A stretch of DNA of 64,000 bases from Camelus bactrianus (lineage: Eukaryota; Chordata; Mammalia; Artiodactyla; Camelidae): assembly GCF_048773025.1 (NCBI RefSeq), contig NC_133545.1, positions 79,136,001 to 79,200,000 on the forward strand, written 5' to 3'. The notes under the pieces are model-generated. The model worked only from the letters and a program-made list of their open reading frames with translations. It did not search any database and was not told where the DNA came from. Every line of letters starts with the position of its first letter. The stretch's first letter is position 1. The position numbers and the translations under genes are program-made. Below, piece after piece: positions 51,040 to 63,636 of this stretch.

Positions 51040-53950
51040 CCAACCAAGAGGGGAGTGGTGCTAACACTGACATCAGTGTAGGTAAAATGGGGGGTGGGGG
51101 ATAAACTAGGAGGAAGGGAAGTAGGGAGACAGTGGGACATTGAGCATCAGAAGGGTCTTCCTAGGCAGGGGTGAGGACCACTCCCAGATCGGTAGCAGGG
51201 ATGAAAGTGCACAGTAGCACAATATTTTGAGGGAAGAAACAAAGGCAGGTGTTTGTAATCTGGAAAATATATCGCAGAGGCGAGCTCCCATGTTTCCAAG
51301 CCCAGGGTTCTGAAGAAGGGGACCCCTCCCTGGGGTGCCGCAGCCGGGTCTCCAGAGCAGTTCCTCAAGCACAAGGTCTTAGTCAACGTGGTCCTGTGCA
51401 CAGTTGCTGACACGTAGCAAGGGCTTGACAGATATTTAATGAAGACATGAACGTGTGGACTGGGAAGCCACAGTCAGACACTCCAAGGAAACCTTCTCTG
51501 GACAGTGGAATACAAACCAAGGGGTGGAGATCGGTGTTGCCCTGCCCCATGCCCCACTCCAGTACTCGCTGGAAGAAACAAGAAAGGTTAGTAGAGGTGA
51601 CAGAGAAGGAACCACCAGAGAGGTGGGGAAATAGGGAAAATGAGCATCTTGGAATCGCAGAGTTTGGAGGAGTTTGGAGGCACCATCAGATGTCGCAGAA
51701 ACCACTTGGTGGTCACTGGTGGGTTTCTGGAGAGCAGAGCCCAAGGACAATGAGTCTGATGATATCTATTAACGGAGGAGGATATAAGGGCGTCAGGCGC
51801 GTGGCAACGTGCCGAGGACGAGGCACCCCTGCACCGCACTGGTTTTCCGTGGTATTAAAAGTCCTCGGGAGGTGTTTGCCCAGAGCAAAGGGCAGACTCA
51901 GCCTGGTGGGTTTGGGTTGGGGGACACGTGACCTGGACCCAACCCACAAGAATGAGGCAACCTGAGTGTTGGACCTGAGACAACAGGGGACTAGGCATTA
52001 GCTGGATTTCAAGAATCCAAGTTTAGATATCCTTTGAAAGAGCTTCAAGATACCTGGCCTGCCCCTCTCAGTTTGCATAGATTTAAGGGCTGTATCTCAG
52101 TTACCTTTGCGAGTGGAAAAGTATGTGCTGCTATGCAGCAAGCTTCAAAGAGGATCACCAACGAGCCACAAAGTATTTGGGTGGAAGGTCGCGCTTATTC
52201 CAGCATATTTAATTCAGGTGTTATGCAAAAATGTTGCAAACCCGTTTGAGGAAGGCTGCCCTAAATAGCCAGGGCTCGTCTCAGCCTGGCCGTGGTGACA
52301 GGATCATTGCAAAGTGGAGGCGAGGACAAAGAGGACCACGTGCTCTCAGTTTTTTAGGTTTGCAAAAAGAATACCAGTCACCATCTTCTCCACGCAGCTA
52401 CCAAATGTCCCATGCCATTTATCTGAGTCCCAGGATGAGGATACGTCCTGCTGGGAAGGCAGTAGCTACACCATCCAGCAAGGAAACTGTAATGGGCTCA
52501 GCTCCAAGGTCTGGCACACAACATTCATCAGGTTTTTAGTCAGGTTCCAAATAAAACTCAGAAGGCAGCTTGGGCTCCTGCTGCTCCTAGCAAGGCCAGC
52601 CAGTCTACTTCTAAGGCATGGAGGTGTTCACGTAGCTTGTGTGGAACCCAGTGCTCAGCCTCATTCATCTTTAAACTCGTTGATTTCTTATCATATGTGT
52701 GGTTTCCCCAAGGTCTTTTTTCCTTGAATGGGCCATCAGAATGGGCCATGGGGCCATGCTGGGATTCTCCTTATAGCCTGAGTTTAGGCTTTTTATGTGC
52801 TGAAGGATGACTCAGAATTCTGAACCTGCACCCCCTTCCCCGGGCAGCCCAAGACATGATGGGTGTGTGCGTCTGGCTCACTCGAAAACTCTCCTGGCTT
52901 TGCCAGAAAGAGCAGGCCAAGGTGGAGACAGAATGACAGCATGGTGCACGGAGCTCTTCCCATCCTAGGGGCCCTAGTGATGCTGAAATACTGTTAAAAG
53001 CCCAAATTGCCAGAGGGCTTCACCTTGCAATTGTATGCATCACCCAATCTACACGTGGGTAGGAATGCCAGCCAGGTGTATGTTAGTAAGAACTACAGGC
53101 TTGCTTTAATTGACTTTTTGAAGGTCCTTTGAACTATCTGAGGGTCTGAGTGCCACAGAGTTTGTAAGAGAAAACTTAAAAGATGAAAAGGAGGTGAGGG
53201 GACTGCTTCTTGGGTCAAAGTCATTGGTGATGATCCAGTTTCCCTGGAAATTAGCTCCTGGAAAAATCTCGGGTCAATAAGAGCAATTTCCCTGTGAACA
53301 CTTAAACATCCAAGTCAGAAATCCGCCCAGAGAGTTCAAACCATGAATCATTAATGCATACCACATTTACAAGTCTAATGATGCCCATCCTTGATCAGCT
53401 CATATCGTGGGCAATTATACTGGCCGAAGAGAATTCAACTGAAATAGAAATTTTCAATCGAAATCAATTGAAAGCGTTTTGTTTTAAGAATTCTCTTCTG
53501 TAAGCAATGGTCCAGTGAATCGACTTTTCCATGCCATCTAGTCTGTTTTTCTGATGTACCTCCAAACATAAGCATGTCAGAAAGCGACCCAAAAATGAGG
53601 CTGGGGTGAGAAGAAACTGCTGATTATGAAGGCGGTCAGGTTTCTGTGCTACACAGACCGGGCAGCCACAGCCGGCACCTCGGGCGGGGGCGGGGCGGGG
53701 GGCTCCCCCCACAGCTGTTATTTGTGCTGTAGTGATTGCCGGGCAGCAGGGACCACCGAGTGACCAGCAATGACTGGGATGAAGGAGTCTGGGGATGGGA
53801 GGCGCGCTATGGAGCACGACTGGGGGACGGGGGGTGGGGGTTCAAGCATATTTCGGCACAAATAACAACTCCAACATACACTGTTGCAAGCAGTGCGTTC
53901 GACTGAAACAAGCTTTTCAACACAAATGACTCATCAGAAGGAAAGTAAGG
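50115..53950. other. AMPH-TRG intergenic spacer, no gene seen
   Basis: Long frames at 50700-52750 on both strands overlap each other and show no family resemblance. A (TG)n then (AG)n tract lies at about 51004-51038, and a GC-rich patch at 53660-53720. No V or J element was found in this part. Confidence 0.45.
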
Positions 53951-53954
53951 TCGC

Positions 53955-55094
53955 TGCTGGAGCTTACCAAAGGTTTATTTGGAATGACACAGCACTGAAA
54001 ACATAATCGTTACAGATGACTTGTGGATACAGCATACATCACCTACTCTTATTTCAGGACGATCAGTGAAGATGACTTGCATAAATATAAAGAGGTGGAA
54101 ATATATAGGAGCTTTTGGAAATACTGTTCTTTGGGGGGGATGGATTTAAATGCCCCGCCATCTAGCCAATCTCAGAAAGGCAGAAATTAAGACAATTGAG
54201 CAGCTGATCCCAAGTCGCTGACCTCCAGCCACAGAGGCCGCACAGCGAGACCATCAATCAGGCTCTGCCTTCCCCAAAGCGGCAGCAGCTCTGGCGTGCT
54301 ATTCCGTCATCGCATCCTGAAAAAATGCACGTTACGAACACAGATACCGTCGACTGTTTTGGCAATGGGGTGGCTGGTTTTGCCCGGAGGCAAAGCTGCA
54401 ACTGTAATGCCAGACAGAATAAGAGCAATGCATGTATCAATGACACTTGAGCAGCAAAGAGCTACCATGGAAGGGAGGGTGAGTAACTATGTATATGTAG
54501 CCTTGTGCATACACATAGACCCGGCAGTGATGGGAACTAGCTTGTGTGACCGTGTGTCCATATAGAGAGCGAGAGAGAAAGAGAGGCGTCTCGGAAAAGA
54601 ACACTGAAAACTTTTGCAGCAGTTTCGTTTTCAACACAGTAAAACGTGGAAGGGGGAGAGAGCGTGTGCTCACACCTGCGCAGGGGAGTAAGATAACCTC
54701 GTCTTACAGGACAGCGCGTCACGTCTTCTGCAAGGCAGCCACTCAACACCACACACTTGGTGCAGAGAAATTAAGGTTCTGGTCTGGAGGAAGCTACTTT
54801 AGAACTGGCGGGAGGAGGGGGAGTCGAGTACACGAGTCTTCACACAGCTCGGACAAAGCACAAAGAAACCTGTTACCGATAACGTGGGAACCAGTGAAGA
54901 CTTTTTCCTTAATTTACCTTTTTTTTTTTCTCTCTTACATTTGTTTGCACACATGCTCCATGGATATAGCCTTCCAAGCTTCGTCTGGCATCAGTCTGTA
55001 GATCGTTAAGAGTACAGAGCAAAAGTGAACTCTTTAGGTTTGCACAAAGGTTTAAAAACCCGGTCATTAGGCTCTTTCTACGATACTTTTGGCC
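53955..55094 (-). other. AMPH: AMPH 3' UTR (inferred)
   Basis: The interval runs from the stop codon to the proposed polyadenylation signal. It contains only chance frames, notably one of 151 codons on the plus strand (54546-55001) with no family resemblance. Confidence 0.5.
53974..53979 (-). terminator. AMPH polyadenylation signal AATAAA
   Basis: On the minus strand AATAAA occurs about 1.1 kb after the AMPH stop codon, which fits the 3' UTR length I recall for human AMPH. The transcript would end near 53950-53960. This is an inference from position. Confidence 0.5.
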
Positions 55095-55202
55095 CTAATC
55101 CAGGCGCCGGGTGAAGTTCTCCGGAAAGAGGCCTTTGTAGGTGGCCAGGTCTCTGTACTGAAGCCAGTCTGATTCCTTGACTCCTACCAGCCAGCCTGCA
55201 TC
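55095..55202 (-). CDS. AMPH: AMPH last coding exon (SH3 second half)
   Basis: After TTGCAG the exon reads [20 protein letters not shown], then [15 protein letters not shown] and TAG. It carries the SH3 Trp (GWLVG) and the PENF motif. It is identical to the human protein as I recall it. Confidence 0.97.
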   Translation of the reverse strand, partial: DAGWLVGVKESDWLQYRDLATYKGLFPENFTRRLD

Positions 55203-58200
55203 CTGCAAGACAAAGACAGGGCTTTCAGAGTCCCACAAACCACTGGAAAAACCTGCACGGGCAACAGTCGATAAGATAATTGGTTTCGTTAGTGTCGTGG
55301 TCCTGCCATGAGGATGTCACGTTACATGTAAACTGGTGTGCTGAGCTCTGTGGGAAGGCTTGTCCCAAACAAGCTGTTAGCTAAAAAAATACATATTTGA
55401 AAGGATTTACTGTATGCATATAGTTAATTGAAGGTTCATATTAATGTTGTAATTTTGTATAAAGGATAATCAATTGACACTAACTGGATTATGACATAAG
55501 TTCTTAAAGAAGAGGCAAAAATTAGAACTCTAGCCAGTGCAAGAGGAACACTGTGGAAACGTCACACAGGGGAGGGCAGAGCTCAGTGGTAGAGCACGTG
55601 CTTAGCATGCACGAGGTCCTGGGTTCAATCTCCAGTACCTCCATTAAAAATAAATAAATAGGTAGACAAATAAATCTAATTACCCCCACCCCTCCAAAAA
55701 ATGGGTTTTTTTTAAAGCCAAATCTTTAAAAAAAAAAAAAAAAAACACACACTGGAACTTTTCCTGTCCTGTGGATCACAGTGAAAAAAGGCTTGAGGAC
55801 CCCTGGGTTGGAATATAGTGCTGACAAGGCCATGGAAAGTTCTTTTATTTCATCCTCAGCCGCTCGCTTCTAAGCAAGAACTCTGTCTGCCGGCTCTCAG
55901 CACCTAACTGAAATAAGCCACCACACACAAGGCTTAGCGAATACTAACAGCTTGATATGTGTTGCCTCGTATCACTGTCGTGTTTGTGGCTGCTGTTGAT
56001 GAATTTTTCCAGTTTATATAAACGACAAAGCAGTCTGATGTCACGACATTCTCGCTGGAGACCTTCCTAGAGCTTTATAAAGTCATAAACATCTATCGTA
56101 TAGGTAGGTATGCGCTCATAAAAATAGAGACAGCCGCAGAAAGGTTAAGGAACCCATCCACATGTGGGCAGACAGTGCGGGAGACCAAACCTAAAACTGA
56201 GAAACCGAGGCTGCTGTCTGCCCTTGGCCAACTCGAAGTAAACAGAGCCCAGTTGGGAAAGCAGAGTTGCAGAAATAATATTAGACATACAGAACGTATG
56301 AAGCAAAACTGGGGGAAATGACTATCTTTATTATGTTAACCAGTCCAGGACAGAGACCCACTGCAGATGAGAAATGACCAGATTTAATCTAAGCCAATCC
56401 CCAAGAGAGTTCAAGTACATCAGATAAAACGAGGTCTCAAAAATTAAATAAAGAAGCTGAATACATTCCCTCTTGATATGATCTGAGACCATAAACTGAT
56501 GCCGCTACAGAGACGAGAAATATACTCATTTAGACAGACCAATTTTGGAAGGCAGAAAAACATAACATGGAGGAAAAAAATGACTCCATAAAAATAAAAA
56601 TAACTGATAATATCCCAGCTGATGAGGGAAAGTGTCTTTCATAAAATTATGATGTTATGTATGTGAAGGACAAAGTTATATTTAGAGTAAAAGATGATAA
56701 CTAAGTATCTTCTACATGTCCAGTGAGCACATAAAAGCTCATATTTTCCTCTCAAGTGTCTACATTTGACTGTATTTACAGCGACTGAAAAATCTCCTGG
56801 AGCCGACTGGACTCGTGCGTTTTAAAATAGTTTCAATCAAGACAAAAATAAAGGGCACAGGGAAATATATACAAGATCTCGTGGTAGCTCACAGCCAAAA
56901 AAAATGTGACAAGGAATATATGTATGTTTATGTATCACTGAAAAATTATGCTCTACACTGGAATTTGACACAACATTGTAAAATGACTATAACTCAATAA
57001 AAAATGTTTAAAAAACAAACATTAAAAAAAAGACAAAAATAAAGGGCTGGAACCCACCCCTAAACAAGATCCAGTCTGACACATACATTCTGCAATCCAG
57101 CGTACAAAGTGAAGAGTAATAGTCAGTATCAATCTTTAGCTGAGGAAAATATAGAAAATTAAATTCTAACTGCTTAGGCTATGCGGGAGACAATGGTAAT
57201 GGCAAAACAGCTCGTGTCAGACAAATGCTTTTGCATAAAGCCATTCTAAACACTAAAACAAGTACATATTCCTATACAGCCCTATATATATATGCATACA
57301 TATATGCAACTATTTATATAGAGAAACAACTTACAAAATATATAATATAAAATATGTTTATATATTGGAGTGGTTATAGGTAATGGGGTTGTGCATATAC
57401 AATGACTATTTGAAGGCACTGAGAATGACCAAAAGCAGGCAGAAACTGGGAGATGTATAACCCTTGAAGCTGCCCTGGGTGAGATCTATGTAACTAAAGA
57501 CTTCCCTCGGAGGGTTATCCTCAGTCTGTGTGATGCAGGGCATCCAGGGGAGAGATTTTATGGCTGCCAAAGTGGCCTTTTATGGAGAACACCCTGAGAA
57601 TACGGATATATTTAGACAGAAAAGCTCCCTTGGAATCCTGAGCTGCCCCCCAAGCTTAATTCATGACGGGGACTCTAGGAGCAGCAGGAAGGCAGGAAAA
57701 GCTGAGCAGACATTTAAGCACCGCCAATAGAGGGGAGGCAGAGTTTTGAGTTCAAATGCCTGAAAGTTGGTGGGCTTGATAAACCCTTCAAGATTTCTAT
57801 GGAAACCTCAAAGGAGAATGCCTTAGAGGTAGAGACAAAGTCCCAGGACTAAGAATTCAGACTAAGGGGGAGGGTATAGTTCAAGTGGCAGAGCACATGC
57901 TTAGCATGCGTGAGGTCCTGAGTTCAATCCCCAGTGCCTCCTCTAAACATAAATAAATAAACCTACTTACCTCCCCCTCAAACATTTCTTTAAAAAAGAA
58001 TTTAGACTAAAAGAAAAAGGCAAAACTAAAACAGATCCACCCTAACAAAGTATAAAACAAACTTCCATGGATCCAAGGTATTTACCTAGTAATTTAAATG
58101 TTAGAAGAAAAAGAAACATTCTTCAGAGGAAGAAAACAGAATCACTGAGACTCTACAATGTCTCAACCACTGTGCCCAGTATCCATTAAAAAAAAAAAAA

Positions 58201-61200
58201 AAAAAAAGCTACCTGATATGAGAAAAAACAGGAAAATATGACCCAAAGATAAAAAGCAATGGAAATGTGCCCTGAGATGGCTTTGGGAATCAGCAGTAAG
58301 AAAATTAAAGCAGCTAGTACCAATATGTTCAAGTACTGAAGCTGAAAGACGGTAATAATGTCATCTATTTGTAGAAAAAAAAAACACAATATATTAGCAT
58401 CCCAAAAGAGGCGCCCGAAACACCGAGTTAGTGATGTGCTGCGGTCTTACGCCCTTTCCTTGCATCTCAGAAAGTGGAGCTGGCTTCAGGAAGTCACTGT
58501 GCCCAGCTGACCCTCAGGAAAAACCAGAGCCCGCAGTACCTTCCACCCTCACCCTTTACCTGGTCAGCTTCTGAGTCCGAGGGCACCACCAACACCACAT
58601 CACCCCTTTGTAAGGTAAGCTCATCAGAATTTGCTGCCTCGAAGTCGTGCAATGTTTCCACCTGCAAAAGATTGTAAGATAACTGATCAATTTTAGAAAG
58701 AAAAGGAGACGTCAAATCAAAGTCTCTCAGCCAGATCATCAGCAGGCACTCTTCAAAGCATCTCCACACTGGATAGAAAAGATGAAGATATGGGTCACAC
58801 CCTAAAAGAGGCCTCTGAAGACAGAAAGGAAATCTGTTTACTTAAAACATCTGAATCCTACAAACTGATATCGAGACCATTTGGATGTATATTTAGTAAA
58901 GCAATGCCTTCTGCAAGAGCTAAAATGCAGTGGATTAATTAAATTTTAGCTCATCATATTTTTGTTAGAGATTTGCATTTTATTGTCACTGATGCTTTAC
59001 TACATTTTTTTTCAAACCTGAACTAAAGATGCCTAGTGAAAAGTTCCTCTAATCCCAGCTTCTGTAAAAGAATTAATAATTGGGAAAACCATCACTTGCA
59101 TGTTATATGGGAATTGCTATCTAATTAAACCCTGTGATCAATTTCTTTAAAATAAACTTCCTTCTCTATTTTCCCCTTTAAACCATTACAATCTGTTTCT
59201 GTTCTTTCTCTTTTTCTGTTTTTTAATTGAAATACATTTGACAAATAACATGGTATAATTTAAGGTGCACACCCTGTCAATTTGATACACTTACATATCA
59301 TAACATGATTGCCACTGTAGCAATATGAGCACCTCCATCACATTTATAATTATCATTTCTTTTTAGTTGTTGGGTTAATTAAGTCCTAGTCTCTTAGCAG
59401 GTTTGATGATTATAATACAACAGGGCTGTCTGCACTCACTGTGCATCAGACCTCTCGGGTTTCTTTACCACTTGTTGCAAGTTTATACCTTTAAACAACA
59501 TCTATCCTGTCTCCCCACTCTTCTTCCTCCTTTTTTGAAACATTTCTTAAAAATCTGATTATAGAAAATTTTTAAAAAGCAAAAGGAGAAAGAGTACGCT
59601 AACGAACCCCCACGTGCTCACCACCCAGCTTGGATAACTATTAGTCACGGCCGGTTTTATGTCTCCCATGTCCCTTGCCTCAACCCCACTGCCCAGGTTA
59701 AACAACCGGCTTTTAAACTGTGTGTTCTGCATACGAATCATAACATTAGCCCAGCTAACTAGTCCACTCAGACCTGGAAATGACTATCTCCTCTCCAAAT
59801 TCATTTTTCTGATGAGAACACCGAAGCCCAGCAAGCGGGGAAGTCCAATTCCTCCGCCCGCAAGGCAGCCAGGGAGGGAAGCTGGGGGCCAGCCCGGCCA
59901 GGACACGCCTTGAGTGGCACCCGCCCCCCTGCCTTCGGGTCCTCTACTCAGAACAGGGCACGGTGGGGCATATCCTTTCACGGGCCACAGGTCTAGTTTT
60001 GGTCTCCACATTCCTTCATTCATGAATCCATTAGCCCCATCCGTCCCCATCAGAGGGGACAAGGTAGCAGCTACTTTCTAACGAGCAGAGAGAGAGAGAA
60101 GAAAAAGAAAACGACTGTGCCTGTTCAGTCCCACCCCCTCTCCGTGACAGACACACAGACATTTAATACTGTTTAGAAGGAAAGGAGCTGAATTTGGAAA
60201 CACAAAATCAAATATGCAACTTAAAATTCCAACTATATTCTGTTAGGTAGGACTATCTGCCTTTAACTGCTGGCTTCAGTGTTTTTAGATATTTACTGGG
60301 GTTTTGGTAAAGATTCTTCAGTTTGTGGAGACTCTAAGTAGCCATCCGATGGCCTCTTGGAGCAAAACCTTCTTCCCATTAATTTTGTTTCCTTATCATA
60401 GAAGTTCATTAATACATTTATTCACTTACTTTTTTCCCCCAAAGATCACACTTACGTTTAGACTCACGACCGGATAACATCAAGATACAGTATAGCCGTG
60501 AGAACATTGCTGCGTATTTTGTACGATATCAAAGAACAGGAGCTCTTATACCAACGATGAGAATTTGTAACGGCACATACATGCTGGAAGGATTCATTTA
60601 ACCCTACAAATTCTACATCAACAAGATACCCTGCGCCCAGGGAAAAGAAGGTCCACAAGAAGCGTGTCCATAAACGCTTACAGCAGCTTTCAGAGGCCAC
60701 CTCTAGGACTGATGGATGATGGTTACCAGTACTGTCTTGAGACATGAGACCTAATGACTATTCAAACTAAGTAAAGATTTCTCTCAGGTACAGCATTCCT
60801 TTCACCACCAATAAGACATAATCCAACCGTTTGCTGAATACAGAAAAAGTTCATCATTTCGCGGTGTGTTCTAAGAATTCTGATATATTTTAAACGAGAG
60901 AAGTTGACCGTGGAAGAGTTTACGGTTGTGCACAGGAATACTCACTTCCTTTTAAAATACTTACTGACTCCCTACTCCGTGCCACGCGCTGCGACTCGGT
61001 GCCCGAGCTGAGTGGGTTGTGTCCCTTGCTCTCCAGCGGGGAGCGCACGGTGATGCCAGGCCCCGGGCTCCGCGGGGAGCCAGGAGCGCCCCCGGGGTGC
61101 AAGCCATCCACCCGCTCACTACCAACGGGCATGTCGTTTGCCCTATGGCGAGCTCTCTTTCATTATAGGTTGTTACAATATGTTAAGTCGTGACTGTCCT

Positions 61201-63524
61201 TGTCTGTCCAGCAGCATGGGAGTCTTGCTGTGTTACATACAAGGGATGTGGGATGGAGGCGGAAGCAGCACAGGGGACAGATAACAGCAAAAAGGGAAGA
61301 GGAGGAATCGGAAAACCACAGGCTTGTGCAAAACGGTCTCAACGCAAAGGAAGGGCAAGTGGTCAGCGGATTAAAAGCTAAGAACCGTGCAGACCTTGTA
61401 GAGGAAGCCGGGAGGCACTTCCTGGGAGGCCCCGCTGGCGGGGGCCGCGTCCTCCCCCGCCTTCTGCGCCGAGGGCAGCTCCGGGGGCGGCTCGCTGGTG
61501 GGGCCCGGGAGCGCGGCGTCATCAGTCGCCTCCTTGGACTCTGCACCCGCGATTACTTCGTGGTCTCCCTCCCCTTCGTTGTTGGAGGCGGGCTGTATGA
61601 CGACAGAAGGGATGACCTTCTCCTGGGGGAAGAGAGACGACAGAAGGGATGACCTTCTCCTGGGGGAAGAGAGACGCGGTGGTGCGGGGCCGGGCGGGAG
61701 CATCCTCCTCCACGCCGCCCGTCCCCCTCCACAGCCTCAAGCCTGCTGCTCCCCACGCCTTTCTGACCTTTGGGCCCCCGCCTTGCAGGACCTTCCTCTA
61801 GACATGGCCTCCTTGAACAAGCAGGCAGTTTGTTAACAGTGAGGTTTCCGTGGGAACTGGGAAGAGGGCTAGGAGACTTCGGGGAGACAGGCTGAGTTGT
61901 GACCGGGTCGGGGGACAGCCCTGCAGGGGATGCAGCAGGGCTCCAAGGACGCTCCCATTTCTGCCTGGTCCATTTCTTGTCCCACTGAAAGTAGCCCTCG
62001 CTTGAAACTGACATTTAACCTGCTGTGATTGCTCTTCTCCTTGAAATCGTACTGTTGGTAAAGATCCGGCCTGTGTTTGGAGATAATCTACCTGTCCTGC
62101 GCTTGGTGATTGTCATCGGAGCCCACCCTGCCACTCCAAGTGTCTGGGGGAAAGAACCAGAGGACCAAGATCTCCCTCTTATTTTTTTAAAAAAAGATGA
62201 GCACAGAGGGGAATTTCACTGCATAATGCAAGCCTAGAGATCAAGTTCTGTATTCCCTCAGATACCAGTGAACACGTGCACGTCCTTTCTTTTGGAGGAA
62301 AGGATACACTCTTCCAACAAGCATGCCTGTACAGACAAAAATACCCCCTGGCATCGTGACAAGAAAGTCTACGAAAAAAGTGGAACAGACTTTTATTTCT
62401 CTAAATACTACCGCTACCTGCTCTTTGGAAGGGATCATTCAGTTTCAAGCTTTCAGTAACTCTGGAGAGACTTAGGGAAATTTATTATGAGTCAAATAAT
62501 CAGGAAAAAGCAAAGCCTAACATTAAACCAACTCTTCACGTTCCTACTTAGAAGACCAGAGTCGTAGGAGATGAAGTTAGAACCACTGTCTTGGCTTTGG
62601 CACCTGGGTTTTGAGGTCCCACGTTATAAATATCACGTGTTGCCTTTGACCATCTCTCTGATGCCGTGAAGAGCTGGGGCTAACTCCAAGTTCATGTGCA
62701 TATTAATCACCCACTTCCTTTTGAAAGTGCAACATACATACGGATGGGCCTTTTGCGAAAGGAGCCTGTCGATGAGTTCAGGGCAGTCTAATAATAATAG
62801 CAACCACGAAACAGTAATAATAGTGATACGACTTAACTATTGATACTGGCGTCTCACCACGTGGCTGGCCCCGCGCTGAGCACATTGGGCTCTTTTCTCA
62901 CTGAATCCATACAACAACGCTATTGTTCTAGCCTGTTCTCTTTCTCCTCCTTCCCTTCTCATCTCATCCTTTGTGTTGTCTGTGTCTCCCTCCGTTTCTC
63001 CATCCCTTTATTCCCCAGTTTCCTTGGCCTCCATCTGTGCTTACACCCAGCTCGCCATAGCAATGGGGGCTGGTGTGGAGCCTCACGATGCTGATATGGA
63101 CAGAGTGGAGGTACCACATGAATGGAGAGAATGTGGAGAGAATGCCCACTCTTTCTGAGAATCGAGTGTTTCTTTTCGGTAGAGTGGGGTGCCACAGAAT
63201 GGCCACAAACCATCCACTATTCCACACCCAAAAGAGTCATCACCGTTAAGCGATCAGAACATTCCAAGGGGTGCCACCTCCCTAGAACCGAATCCGTTTC
63301 ACGAGGACACGTACCTGAAGCACTGCCACTTCTGCTTCTTCTGGTGGAGATCTGTCTCTGTCTACCGCCTCTGTGGCTTCGGTATCCACCTTGGCTTCCT
63401 CTAAACTTGCTTCTTCTCCAGTGCAAAGAGCCGCCTTCTCCATCTCTGCTGCCTCCACTGGGGCCCCCTCACCTGCTGGCACCAGGGTGCCCACAGTCAC
63501 ATCCGCATCCGCTCCAGGTGCGAT
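55095..63524 (-). CDS. AMPH: AMPH (amphiphysin), 3' four coding exons
   Basis: Amphiphysin is a nerve-terminal protein with an N-terminal BAR domain, a middle clathrin/AP-2 binding region and a C-terminal SH3 domain that binds dynamin during endocytosis. The window holds exons 63315-63524, 61395-61622, 58560-58661 and 55095-55202. Together they give 216 codons: two acidic linker exons and the full SH3 domain. All four exons are whole codons in length (70, 76, 34 and 36). The BAR and earlier exons lie beyond the right edge. AMPH flanks the TRG locus in human as well, on the same strand, so this anchors the 5' end of TRG. A 37 bp duplication over one intron-exon border is unusual. Confidence 0.95.
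55569..55745 (+). mobile_element. tRNA-Ala-derived SINE (Vic-1 type)
   Basis: The head matches tRNA-Ala(AGC) closely (agctcagtggtagagcacgt, gcttagcatgcacgaggtcc), then a TAAA-rich body, a 'taattacccccacccctcc' section and an A tail to 55745. It lies in an AMPH intron. Confidence 0.9.
56890..57040 (+). mobile_element. LINE-1 3' end fragment
   Basis: It contains ctctacactggaatttgaca and the aacattgtaaaatgactata text, ending in an A-rich tail. It lies in an AMPH intron, opposite to the gene. Confidence 0.75.
57866..57995 (+). mobile_element. tRNA-Ala-derived SINE with target-site duplication
   Basis: It begins gggggagggtatagttcaag and carries box B text (gagttcaatccccagtgcct) and a TAAA tail. 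The flanks repeat aagaattcagactaa (57851-57865) as aagaatttagactaa (57996-58010), so the target-site duplication is 15 bp with one change. Confidence 0.92.
58560..58661 (-). CDS. AMPH: AMPH exon (SH3 first half)
   Basis: The 34-codon exon reads [20 protein letters not shown], then [14 protein letters not shown]. It carries the ALYDY-like LHDFEA motif and the acidic RT loop. The donor is GTAAAG and the acceptor TTGCAG. It joins the next exon in phase 0. Confidence 0.97.
58770..61394. other. AMPH intron, no further exon seen
   Basis: The intron holds L1-like AT-rich text (around 59200-59600) and GC-richer patches near 59840-59950 and 60980-61120. Frames in the patches resemble no AMPH exon. 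Confidence 0.45.
61395..61622 (-). CDS. AMPH: AMPH linker exon before the SH3 domain
   Basis: The 76-codon exon reads [53 protein letters not shown] and ends [11 protein letters not shown]. It aligns with human EEVIPSVVIEPAS and ELPPGFLYK. The donor is GTCTGC, which is weak. The acceptor and first 22 coding bases are inside a 37 bp tandem duplication, so a second identical acceptor lies 37 bases upstream in the gene (exon start 61659). Use of the outer acceptor would shift the frame. Confidence 0.93.
61599..61672. repeat. 37 bp tandem duplication over an AMPH splice acceptor
   Basis: Units 61599-61635 and 61636-61672 are identical. Each contains a pyrimidine tract, the CCCCCAG acceptor and the first 22 exon bases. 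Confidence 0.95.
61660..63314. other. AMPH intron, no further exon seen
   Basis: No coding exon is supported between the two linker exons. Open frames at 61520-62014 mostly reflect the duplicated acceptor region and GC-rich composition. Confidence 0.45.
63315..63524 (-). CDS. AMPH: AMPH linker exon (acidic)
   Basis: The 70-codon exon lies between TTGCAG and GTACGT. It reads [20 protein letters not shown], then [20 protein letters not shown] and DTEATEAV, ending EEAEVAVLQ. The VGTLVP, EEAKV and TEAT wording agrees with the human acidic linker as I recall it. It is probably disordered. Confidence 0.88.
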
Positions 63525-63636
63525 CTGCAACCCAGAAACCAAATAGGCCGTGTCTGTCTCTCCATGGGCCTCAGTAAGAGTCAGACTCAGCCTTTTCATG
63601 TCTCTCCGCTCTGCTGAGGCACATCAGATTTTGTGG

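Noticed and set aside
51436-52749. Frames of 100-172 codons on both strands
   Set aside because: There is no domain, no splice pattern and mutual overlap, so they look like chance frames in GC-rich intergenic DNA.
54546-55001. 151-codon plus-strand frame opposite the AMPH 3' UTR
   Set aside because: It resembles no family, and the strand and position fit the AMPH 3' UTR better.
55577-55645. tRNA-Ala gene
   Set aside because: The tRNA-like part is the head of a SINE with TAAA-rich body and A tail; six copies of the same element occur in the window.
63122-63577. 151-codon plus-strand frame
   Set aside because: It is the shadow of the AMPH linker exon on the other strand.
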